NCBI GenBank assembly: GCA_947492925.1
Contig: CANLOQ010000002.1
Span: forward strand, 1-64,000
Length of the DNA stretch: 64,000 nucleotides
Reading direction: 5' to 3'
DNA from: an uncultured Sulfitobacter sp.
Lineage (GTDB): Bacteria > Pseudomonadota > Alphaproteobacteria > Rhodobacterales > Rhodobacteraceae
In this document: positions 43,582-51,397 of the stretch, one piece after another
Layout: every line of letters begins with the position of its first letter
How positions within the stretch are numbered: position 1 is the first letter of the stretch
Notes under the pieces: model-generated
Told to the model about the DNA's origin: nothing
The model's database searches: none
Seen by the model: the letters and a program-made list of their open reading frames with translations, nothing else
Position numbers and translations under genes: made by a program

Positions 43582-44736
43582 GTGACTGATGACCATAGAT
43601 TGCCAATCGGGACTGTTCTTGCGGGACATACTGTTGAACAAGTGTTGGGCCAAGGTGGCTTCGGCATCACTTATCTTGTACGTGACAATGCAGATGGCGG
43701 TGTTGCTGCGCTGAAGGAGTTTTTTCCGGCAGATGATGCGGACAGAATTGATGCAACCACGGTGCGGGCAAAGCCTGCGCGTCGTGATCGTTTTGAAATG
43801 GGATACCGTGCGTTTCTGGAAGAGGCGCGAACACTAAATGCATTGCCTGCTTTGCGTGGGCTTGTGCGCATCAGGGGTGCATTTGAAAAACACGCGACTG
43901 TCTATGCTCTCATGGACTTTATTGACGGGCAGCCTCTTGACCGCGCGACACGGATCTTGCTCAGCAAGCATCAATCGGTCCCGCTCCCGTTGATCAAGGA
44001 TCTTACTGAATCGATGTTGGGTGCGTTGCAGGCTATCCACAGGGTTGGTGTGCTTCACCGCGACATCAAACCCGGTAACATCATGATCCGCCGAGATGGC
44101 CAACCGATATTGATCGACTTTGGTGCAGCGCGCCCAATGGCGCGGGCCAAAAACCTCGCTTCGATGTTCAGCCGTCGATATGCCGCGATTGAACAGTTCC
44201 CTGCGGCCAAGACCGGGTTTCGTTCGCAAACGGAAGATGGACCGGCAATTGACATATTTGCCTTCTCGACGGTGCTTTACGAACTCACTTCCCAAAGCCT
44301 GCCGCCTGACGCCGAAGAGCGTCTCGCGAAGATGCGCAGCACGGGCCAAGATCCATACTTGCCCGTCCGCGACAATCTTATCCGTAACGGCGTGATGCAT
44401 GACTACCCCGCCGCCTTGTTGGATACCATCGACAAAGGTTGTGCGTTGCTGCCCACTGACCGAATTGCGAGCGCGCGCGATATGGCAAGAAGTCTTGCCA
44501 ACGTAATCGATGTGGCGAGCGCTGAGCCGCAACTCGATCACTACGTGGTTGAAAGCCAAAACGGGCGCGCAAAAAGTCGATTTGTGCCTAAGCAAGACAT
44601 AAAACAGCCCACTGCTGCACAAAAAGTTGAAAAGCGAAGAAACAAGTCGGCACACCGCAGCGGCGTATGGCGAATGATTGCAATAATTCTCGTACTGGCT
44701 GGCGGCAGCGTCGCGTATGGACTGCTGACACAATGA
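43582..44736 (+). CDS. Ser/Thr protein kinase, tail-anchored
   Basis: A 384-residue Hanks-type kinase (GTG start). Glycine loop GQGGFGITYLV is near 20, catalytic lysine in AALKEFFP near 43, HRD at 159-161 with Lys163 and Asn166 (HRDIKPGNIMI), and DFG in LIDFGAAR. The kinase domain ends near 290; a basic linker leads to a hydrophobic C-terminal helix (about 365-383) with almost nothing beyond it. It is therefore held at the membrane with no periplasmic sensor. Its stop overlaps the protease-FHA gene by 4 nt. Confidence 0.9.
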   Translation: MTDDHRLPIGTVLAGHTVEQVLGQGGFGITYLVRDNADGGVAALKEFFPADDADRIDATTVRAKPARRDRFEMGYRAFLEEARTLNALPALRGLVRIRGAFEKHATVYALMDFIDGQPLDRATRILLSKHQSVPLPLIKDLTESMLGALQAIHRVGVLHRDIKPGNIMIRRDGQPILIDFGAARPMARAKNLASMFSRRYAAIEQFPAAKTGFRSQTEDGPAIDIFAFSTVLYELTSQSLPPDAEERLAKMRSTGQDPYLPVRDNLIRNGVMHDYPAALLDTIDKGCALLPTDRIASARDMARSLANVIDVASAEPQLDHYVVESQNGRAKSRFVPKQDIKQPTAAQKVEKRRNKSAHRSGVWRMIAIILVLAGGSVAYGLLTQ

Positions 44737-46043
44737 TTGGCGTTCGTACGCAAACTACTCGTCTTGGCGTATGGGCCGTTTCGTTCGTTGTCTATATTGC
44801 ATTGACATTCGGCTCGGTCGCGCAAGATTTTTCTGAGGTCGTTGCCGATACTGACCGAGCGGTTGGTCGGGTACTCACGTATTTGGGGGTGCAAGGCAAA
44901 GGCACCGGTTCTGGTTTCATTTTTGGCCGCCGAAACGACAAAGTTCTATTTTTGACCAATCATCATGTAATCGCTGATGGCGATACTTTTTTTGTTGGTT
45001 TTCGTGTGAGCGGTGAGACGCGCCGATACAAAGCCCGTGTGATTGCGGCCTCTCACATCGTGGATCTTGCTGTCATGGAAATTGATCCGGGACAGCGAGG
45101 ATTTCACCGACATCAACCGCTTACAATCGCAAGAGGAAAGCAAGGGAAGGCGGTACATGTCGCTGCTATCGGTTATCCGAGTTTGTCAGAAGCGATTACG
45201 ACCGGTGAAATTGACGATCCTGCCTACTTTGAGGCGACAGTAACGACCGGCACAATCTCAAAGGTTTATATCGGAAACTTTGGCGAAGGTGGCCGGTTCG
45301 AAATTGTTCAACATACCGCAGACATCAATTTGGGGAACTCCGGCGGTCCCCTAATCGATCAATGCGCGTCAGTTGTGGGTGTGAACACACTTGTTCCTGG
45401 GCTTCAACAAGGTAACGGTACAGTACCACAGGGTACATTTTGGTCTTCATCGAACCAGACTGTGAGTAACTACCTTCGTCAGAATAACCTGCCCTATATC
45501 CCAGGTTCCTCCACATGCAATCCTGCCAATCGACAAACACCAGATCGCGAGCCTGAGGTCGTGGACCAGCCTGCACCCACACCAGAAGCGACAGAAACTG
45601 GAAAAATGCGCCAGATTTACGCGTTTTCTGCGTTGCTAGGTGTGCTTGCATTATTTGGTGGTGTTTTCTTTTTTTCGTCCAAAAAGACAGGAAGCGCGTC
45701 AGCCAGGCGTGCAAGCGCATCCAATCTGTCTGCGCAGGGGGGGAAACCGCAAATGGCGATTAAGATAGGTTCGGCAAAAATGACACTGACCAATGCAGAT
45801 CTGGCTCGGGGTGTCGTCTTGGGGCGGGACGCGGCATGCGATTTGCAAATTGAACACAAAGACATCAGCAGACGCCACGCCCGTTTATCGGTAAAAGACC
45901 GCAAACTGATGATTGAGGATTTTTCTTCGTCCAACGGCACCACAATTGGCGGCAAAAGGATACCACCAAAGACAACGCAGCAAATTAATACTTCTTCCGA
46001 TGTTGCGATCGCAAAAATCCCATTGGTCCTTACGAAATTATGA
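44733..46043 (+). CDS. Periplasmic trypsin-like protease - transmembrane - cytoplasmic FHA protein
   Basis: A 436-residue protein with an N-terminal signal or anchor (about 8-30), a trypsin/HtrA-type protease domain (about 35-255) with a complete triad of His78 (TNHHVI), Asp111 (VDLAVM) and Ser203 (GNSGGPL), a proline-rich linker, a membrane helix (about 296-315) and an FHA domain (about 345-436: LGRDAACDLQI, ISRRHARL, SSNGTTIGG). The protease would work in the periplasm while the FHA part reads phosphothreonine inside. It overlaps both neighbours by 4 nt. I know of no described protein with this order in the Tag/PpkA pathway. Confidence 0.88.
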   Translation: MIGVRTQTTRLGVWAVSFVVYIALTFGSVAQDFSEVVADTDRAVGRVLTYLGVQGKGTGSGFIFGRRNDKVLFLTNHHVIADGDTFFVGFRVSGETRRYKARVIAASHIVDLAVMEIDPGQRGFHRHQPLTIARGKQGKAVHVAAIGYPSLSEAITTGEIDDPAYFEATVTTGTISKVYIGNFGEGGRFEIVQHTADINLGNSGGPLIDQCASVVGVNTLVPGLQQGNGTVPQGTFWSSSNQTVSNYLRQNNLPYIPGSSTCNPANRQTPDREPEVVDQPAPTPEATETGKMRQIYAFSALLGVLALFGGVFFFSSKKTGSASARRASASNLSAQGGKPQMAIKIGSAKMTLTNADLARGVVLGRDAACDLQIEHKDISRRHARLSVKDRKLMIEDFSSSNGTTIGGKRIPPKTTQQINTSSDVAIAKIPLVLTKL

Positions 46044-46777
46044 CTCAGGCCCCGCATACGACGAGATCTGTACTTCATGTGCGCAACCTTGGTCTGCATT
46101 TGGCACCTGACTTTGCGGTTGTGATCGAAGCCATTGATCTTGCTCCGGGCGAACGATTGGTCATGGATGCAGAAAGCGGCGCAGGCAAGAGTACCGCGCT
46201 TGGTCTAATTTCAGGTGCGCTGGCGCATGATGGACTTCATGGCTGTATGCATCAGATATGCGGTATTGACGTTGATCATGACGCGCCGCGCGCGCTGTAT
46301 GCGCGGCCTGATGCGCTGGGCTTCGTTTTGCAGACAAATACTCTGGTGCCTTATTTGAACGCGAGGGAAAATATCCGCCTGCCAATGCGCATCGCTGGAC
46401 TGATTGAAGACTCCGCATGGGAAAAGCACCTTATCGAACTCCTTGGGCTGGGCAGTCTTTTGGCGCGGGCCCCTTCTGCGCTATCCGTTGGGCAGCGACA
46501 GCGTGTGTCAGTTGCCAGGGCATTGCTCGGACGCCCTGCTGTTTTATTGCTAGACGAACCTGTGGCATCTTTGGACCCCGGTAATGTATCACAGGTTGAA
46601 GCGCTGATATCGCATTTGTCCGAGGAGGCGGGGAGTGGTGTGCTGCTTGCCTCGCATCAGGCGCAGACGGGGCATTTTGCGGATGCACGCCGTCTTGCTC
46701 ACAGGGTTATAAAACATCACGACATTACGTATTCGCTGTTTTCAGATGCGGCTGCCATTCAGGCGGAGACTGGCTGA
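46040..46777 (+). CDS. tagT-like: ABC transporter ATP-binding protein, TagT/LolD-like
   Basis: A 245-residue ATPase of the LolD/MacB class. Walker A is ESGAGKST near residue 50; the signature is LSVGQRQRVSVARAL, with Val for the usual Gly; Walker B is VLLLDEPVASLDP. It overlaps the protease-FHA gene by 4 nt and the permease gene by 1 nt. Paired with an FtsX-type permease and a SUMF1-like exported protein, it matches TagT of the T6SS threonine-phosphorylation pathway. Confidence 0.85.
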   Translation: MTQAPHTTRSVLHVRNLGLHLAPDFAVVIEAIDLAPGERLVMDAESGAGKSTALGLISGALAHDGLHGCMHQICGIDVDHDAPRALYARPDALGFVLQTNTLVPYLNARENIRLPMRIAGLIEDSAWEKHLIELLGLGSLLARAPSALSVGQRQRVSVARALLGRPAVLLLDEPVASLDPGNVSQVEALISHLSEEAGSGVLLASHQAQTGHFADARRLAHRVIKHHDITYSLFSDAAAIQAETG

Positions 46778-47979
46778 TGGGGCGCAGATCTGACATCCTT
46801 TCCGTTACACTTGCAATTCGTGAATTACGCTACGATTGGCAATCATCCTTTTGTTTTATTGCGGCGCTTGTCGGTGTGTTGGCACCGCTCTTGATTTTGC
46901 TGGCCCTCAAAAACGGCGTAATTGGTGCGATGGTAGATGGGCTGGTTGAAAATCCCGCGAACCGGGAAGTTATCCCAATGGGTACGGCGTTTTACGAACA
47001 ATCATTTTTAGCGGACATGGCTGCGCGGCCAGAGGTGGGCTTTGTGATTGCGGCACCCCGCCGGATCAATGCAGCAGCAAGTGCTTTGCGCAATCCCGTT
47101 TCGCGAGAGTTGGAGCGTGCCGTCCCTCTCATTCCTTCTGCTCCCGGAGACCCCTTGTTGCCGGACGCACAAATTGTCGAAGGGCGTGTCTGGTTGTCCA
47201 ACAGCCTTGCATCGGATTTGAATCTCGACTCAGGCGATATGATCGAGATGCTTGTCGGGCGCGAGATTGACGGGGCGCGCGAAACCGCGCGGGCTCAGTT
47301 CGAAGTGGCTGGTGTTGCCGCACATGAAAATTATGAACGCCAAGCCATGTTCATGTCTTTGCCAGACCTGCTGGATGTTGAGGTGTTTCGGGACGATCGG
47401 GCGGTCACCATTGAACAATATTCATCTTCCCGCCCCAACCCCGAACGTTTTGCCAGTTTTCGTATGTACGCCCGTGATCTGGCTGACTTGCCAGCGTTGC
47501 TGGCGGCGCTTGAAAGTGCGGGCGTTCAGGCCCGGCCAAGATCCGAAAACGCCTCACTCTTGCTGGCTTTTCGCGACAATCTGAATTTTCTATACGCAGC
47601 GATCGCCATCATCGCTGTCGCCGGATTTTGGGCAGCGATGGCGGCAAATTTGCGCGGTATGGTTGAACGACAGCGAGCGATCTTGTCTTTGCTGCGTTTG
47701 CTGGGTTTGCCTGCCGGCGCAGTCGTGCGCATACCACTCCTACAAGGGGCTGTACTGGTCACGACGGGAGTCTTTGTGACGCTGTTAATTGTCCTTCCCT
47801 CGCTTTTCATGATCAATGCGTTCTTTACCAGTCCATCGGGTGAGACCGTCGCGAAACTTGGTTTCTTCGACGTCGTGGGAGCAATTGTGCTTGGTCTTTT
47901 GACCTCCGCCAGTGCCGCAACCTGGTCGATGGTGGCGGTGCACAACATCAAATCAGACGAGGTATTGCGCAATGGCTGA
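46777..47979 (+). CDS. tagS-like: FtsX-type ABC permease, TagS/MacB-like
   Basis: A 400-residue membrane protein with one N-terminal helix (about 22-44), a large periplasmic domain (about 45-265) and three C-terminal helices (about 268-390), the MacB/LolCE topology. The C-terminal domain has the FtsX-like ERQRAILSLLRLLGLPAGAV. These transporters act by mechanotransmission rather than classical transport. The gene starts on the last base of the ATPase gene and runs 8 nt into the SUMF1 gene. Confidence 0.85.
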   Translation: MGRRSDILSVTLAIRELRYDWQSSFCFIAALVGVLAPLLILLALKNGVIGAMVDGLVENPANREVIPMGTAFYEQSFLADMAARPEVGFVIAAPRRINAAASALRNPVSRELERAVPLIPSAPGDPLLPDAQIVEGRVWLSNSLASDLNLDSGDMIEMLVGREIDGARETARAQFEVAGVAAHENYERQAMFMSLPDLLDVEVFRDDRAVTIEQYSSSRPNPERFASFRMYARDLADLPALLAALESAGVQARPRSENASLLLAFRDNLNFLYAAIAIIAVAGFWAAMAANLRGMVERQRAILSLLRLLGLPAGAVVRIPLLQGAVLVTTGVFVTLLIVLPSLFMINAFFTSPSGETVAKLGFFDVVGAIVLGLLTSASAATWSMVAVHNIKSDEVLRNG

Positions 47980-49642
47980 CCATCGCTTCCCTTCCATTTC
48001 AACGTCTCTAGCGATTGCCGTCGCTATGTTTGCTGGCTCTGTCGTTGTTGCCGATGAAGAACCGGATGTGCCTGCCAGTGTTGAGTGGCGTGACCGGCTC
48101 TATAACCCGCAACCTTTGCCGGACGATGTGGTTTTGCCTTTGCCATGTGGCGGCGGGATCGTGTTTCGAAAAGTGACAACACCGAATACCGATGGCGTGG
48201 TTGGCGATGTGCCTGTCCTGTTAGGTCAATTGGGTTCCTCACAACCCTTTCTGGACGGACTGAGACGCTCTTATGTTTCGGGCGCATTTCCGGGCGAAGA
48301 TGGGTCGGACCGCGGCTTCTTTTACATGGGCAAATACGAATTGACCCAGGCGCAGTATGCTGTAGGGCTTGCAAAAACACCTGATGAATGCCCCAAGCGG
48401 ATTTCGCGCAAGCAGTCATTGCCCGTGACTGGGCTTGGCAAGCTTGAACTTGAGCAGTTTGCGCAGAATTACACCGTTTGGTTGATGCAAAACGCACCTG
48501 AAGCCCTCCCTAAGGTTGGCTCGACCTTGGGTTATGTCCGTCTTCCGACTGAAGAAGAGTGGGAGTTTTCCGCGCGTGGCGGCCTTGCTGTTGCTGAGGC
48601 AGAGTTTCGCGCTTCGCGCCCTCCGATTGGTGCGAACCAAAGCTATAATGAGTTTATCGCTCACAACGGCAGTGATAGCAGCGGTGGGCAGCTTCAGTTG
48701 ATAGGCACGCTTTTGCCCAACCCTTTGGGGCTGCATGATATGCTTGGCAATGCTTGGGAAATTGTAGGAAGCCCATTTGCGCTTGTTAGGCATGGTCGTT
48801 TGCACGGGCAGGCCGGTGGCATCGTGCGCAGGGGTGGCGGCGTAAATTGGCCTTTGGGAGAGATCACTTCTGCGCAAAGATTTGAAATGGCGCCGTTCAA
48901 CGTACGTCAGATGGATATTCAGACTGAACGTTTCACAGGCGCACGTTTTTCGATGTCGGCTATTTCGATCACATCTGAAGATCAAAATGACCGTCTGATT
49001 GAGGAATTAGATCGGATTGCCGCGCCAGACCCCGCGTTGGCCACCGCGCAGTCGGAAGAGGATATCAGAAATCTCCTCGAAGAAATGCGCAAGAACGCAC
49101 TTGATCAGACTGACCAGGCAAGGTTGCAATTGATAGCGGAGACTTTGGACGCTGCCCGTGCAGAGCGAAATGCCCAGCGCGACAAGTCACTGCGCATGAT
49201 CCTGACTTCCGCAGTCCTCCTCTGTAATCAGGCCGCGCAGCGGTATTTGACACAGCGGTTGGCGGCAAGCACGGTGATGGAAGATATCATCACGCTCGAA
49301 CAAGAGGCTCGTGATACGGGCGACGATGACTTTTTGGTGCAGGTTTTAGAGGCCAAAGAAGATGCGCTTGAACGTTTGCGACGCCTTGAAGGGTTTCTAA
49401 AGGAAGAGGCTATCGAATACGCAAATCTTGTCGAAGGTCTGGGCGCAGATCACTCCAAGAATGTTGTACGTGCACAGGCCGATTTCGTGCGCGAAGATCA
49501 CGTTGGGGCAAACCGCCGCCGAGAGGCCTGTTATCATCTTTTGCGCACCCACCTTGAAACGCGTTTTGCAGCTGGGATCACGGATATCCCTGGAATTCTC
49601 GATGATTTCCGTTCGATTGCCGATGTTTCCATCGCTGATTGA
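47972..49642 (+). CDS. tagR-like: Exported SUMF1/FGE-like protein, TagR-like
   Basis: A 556-residue exported protein (signal about 1-27). The SUMF1/formylglycine-generating-enzyme fold covers about 60-330: YMGKYELTQAQYAVGL, RLPTEEEWEFSARGG, NPLGLHDMLGNAWEIVG, RRGGGVNW. The paired catalytic cysteines of true FGE are not seen, so it is a binding fold. A long helical, coiled-coil region follows (about 340-556). SUMF1-like TagR in Pseudomonas acts in the periplasm to promote PpkA activation. The operon position supports the same role. Confidence 0.82.
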   Translation: MADHRFPSISTSLAIAVAMFAGSVVVADEEPDVPASVEWRDRLYNPQPLPDDVVLPLPCGGGIVFRKVTTPNTDGVVGDVPVLLGQLGSSQPFLDGLRRSYVSGAFPGEDGSDRGFFYMGKYELTQAQYAVGLAKTPDECPKRISRKQSLPVTGLGKLELEQFAQNYTVWLMQNAPEALPKVGSTLGYVRLPTEEEWEFSARGGLAVAEAEFRASRPPIGANQSYNEFIAHNGSDSSGGQLQLIGTLLPNPLGLHDMLGNAWEIVGSPFALVRHGRLHGQAGGIVRRGGGVNWPLGEITSAQRFEMAPFNVRQMDIQTERFTGARFSMSAISITSEDQNDRLIEELDRIAAPDPALATAQSEEDIRNLLEEMRKNALDQTDQARLQLIAETLDAARAERNAQRDKSLRMILTSAVLLCNQAAQRYLTQRLAASTVMEDIITLEQEARDTGDDDFLVQVLEAKEDALERLRRLEGFLKEEAIEYANLVEGLGADHSKNVVRAQADFVREDHVGANRRREACYHLLRTHLETRFAAGITDIPGILDDFRSIADVSIAD

Positions 49643-49675
49643 GCCACTCTATCTATGTCAAGCTAGGAGCCTAAT

Positions 49676-49942
49676 ATGAGAGACATGCTGAACAAATCCC
49701 TTGAAGGATTGGTATGGATCACCACTGTATTCTTCATTTTTTCATCCTGTTATCTGGGTGCAATGATCATTCGTTATGTCCCAACCGGTGGTGACAGTGA
49801 TTTCGGTATTATTCTGGGTGGCTTCCTTACAATTGTATTTGGTGTAACGATGTCATTCGTATTTTCGGGTATTTGCTTTCAGATCATGGATATTCGTAAT
49901 TTCACCAAGCACGCTGCACTGAGCCTCAAGCGAGGGCGATGA
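49676..49942 (+). CDS. Small two-helix membrane protein
   Basis: An 88-residue protein with two membrane helices (about 11-33 and 42-68) and a basic C-terminus (LKRGR). It has an AGGAG-type site upstream and lies between the SUMF1 and kinase genes, 33 and 37 nt away. No family is recognised. It may be a membrane adaptor for the kinase. Confidence 0.65.
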   Translation: MRDMLNKSLEGLVWITTVFFIFSSCYLGAMIIRYVPTGGDSDFGIILGGFLTIVFGVTMSFVFSGICFQIMDIRNFTKHAALSLKRGR

Positions 49943-49979
49943 TTGCTGTCTTGCATGTACCTAGTTGAAGAGGACTACC

Positions 49980-51380
49980 ATGGATAAAACGACCCTTGGA
50001 CTTCGACCTGGAAGTATCATTCAGGACACTTATCGGGTGACGGACCTTTTAGGTGAAGGCGGTATGGGCGCAACTTTTTCGGGTGAAAACCTTGCGACGG
50101 GTCACCCTGTTGCAATAAAGGTCATTACCCCTGAATTTGCACGAAACGCAAAATCGGCAGAGCTTTTTCGGCGCGAGGCAACGCTATTGCGCACGGTCCA
50201 AAGTGATGCGGTGGTTCGGTATGAAACCACGATGATGGACAAGTCAGGACATCTCTATCTAGTCATGGAGTATATCAGTGGCCGTCCACTTGCCCACTAT
50301 TTGAACAAAGGTGCGAAATTGGCACCAAATGATGTGTTGAAGCTTGCCAAACGCCTGTTTGGAGGACTTGCTGCCATTCATCGCTTGGGCATCGTGCATC
50401 GTGATATCTGCCCTGACAATATTATGATACCAGACGAAGATATTCTCGGCGCAAAGCTGATAGATTTTGGTGTGGCATCTGATACCAGCGGCACGGAAAA
50501 ATCGATTATTGGGGACAGTTTTGCAGGCAAGATCTCGTTTGCGTCACCCGAACAACTTGGCATAGGAAACGCGCAGGTTGGTGCTGCGTCAGATAACTAT
50601 TCGGTTGGCCTTGTTTTGATGCGTGTTGCCGGGTTGACTGTGCCGGGTGCTGGAAAGAAATTGGCCGATGCAATTGATGCGAGACGCAATGATATCGTTG
50701 TTTCCACCGAAAGTGTCCCAGCGAACCTAGCAAACTTCTTGAATGCCTTGTTGCGCGCAGACCCGAAAGCACGTGCTGCCGCTCCGCTTGAATTGCTCGA
50801 AGCAGGGCTTTCGGCAAAACCTACCGATGAAAAAAATCATTCCAATAGACAAAAGAAAGATCCTTTAGTTAGGAAAGCCGCAAAGCCAGCGCCATTTGCG
50901 GATGATGGCATATCCGAAGAGACATCCAATTCGAGAGGGGCGTCAAAATTGATGTCTATCCTTGTTGCGGGTATTGCTGTTTTGGCACTCGCTGCGGGTG
51001 GGGGCTATTGGCTGTATCAGCAAAACGCCAATGATGAGCAGTCAGGCAAAGCGATTGATCAAGCCAAGACCGCTAAGGAGGCCGTGCAATCAGCCGATCC
51101 GCTGGATAAGATAACAAAGCTTGTGGCGTCTGGTGACGAAGAAAACCTGAATGCTGCTTTTGGCGCTTTGATGGCGATCGCGCGTGATGAAAATGCGGAC
51201 AAAGGCTTGCGCGGGCGAGCGTCACTCATGATCGCGCGGATGTACGACCCACAGACATATGATCCGAAAACTTCTCCGTTCCCCACTGCCAACCGAAACG
51301 CCGCCGTGCGCTTTTATTCTGAAGCCCGGGATCATGGTGCGGAAGGCGCAAATTCCGCGCTTTCCAGATTGCAAGAATAG
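49980..51380 (+). CDS. ppkA-like: Transmembrane Ser/Thr protein kinase, PpkA-like
   Basis: A 466-residue kinase. Glycine loop GEGGMGATF is near 25, HRD at 140-142 but with Cys144 in place of the usual Lys (HRDICPDNIMI, Asn147 kept), and DFG in LIDFGVAS. A membrane helix at about 325-345 leads to a periplasmic domain of about 115 residues resembling a Sel1/TPR-like helical repeat (AAVRFYSEARDHGAEGANSA). The start ATG 49980 follows GAAGAGGA. It is the second kinase of the operon and has the topology of PpkA, with the vWA part encoded by the next gene. Confidence 0.88.
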   Translation: MDKTTLGLRPGSIIQDTYRVTDLLGEGGMGATFSGENLATGHPVAIKVITPEFARNAKSAELFRREATLLRTVQSDAVVRYETTMMDKSGHLYLVMEYISGRPLAHYLNKGAKLAPNDVLKLAKRLFGGLAAIHRLGIVHRDICPDNIMIPDEDILGAKLIDFGVASDTSGTEKSIIGDSFAGKISFASPEQLGIGNAQVGAASDNYSVGLVLMRVAGLTVPGAGKKLADAIDARRNDIVVSTESVPANLANFLNALLRADPKARAAAPLELLEAGLSAKPTDEKNHSNRQKKDPLVRKAAKPAPFADDGISEETSNSRGASKLMSILVAGIAVLALAAGGGYWLYQQNANDEQSGKAIDQAKTAKEAVQSADPLDKITKLVASGDEENLNAAFGALMAIARDENADKGLRGRASLMIARMYDPQTYDPKTSPFPTANRNAAVRFYSEARDHGAEGANSALSRLQE

Positions 51381-51397
51381 CGCATAGGAAGAGCGAT

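Noticed and set aside
47972-49642. A true formylglycine-generating enzyme or sulfatase-activating enzyme
   Set aside because: The fold is SUMF1-like but the paired active-site cysteines are not visible and no sulfatase gene is near.
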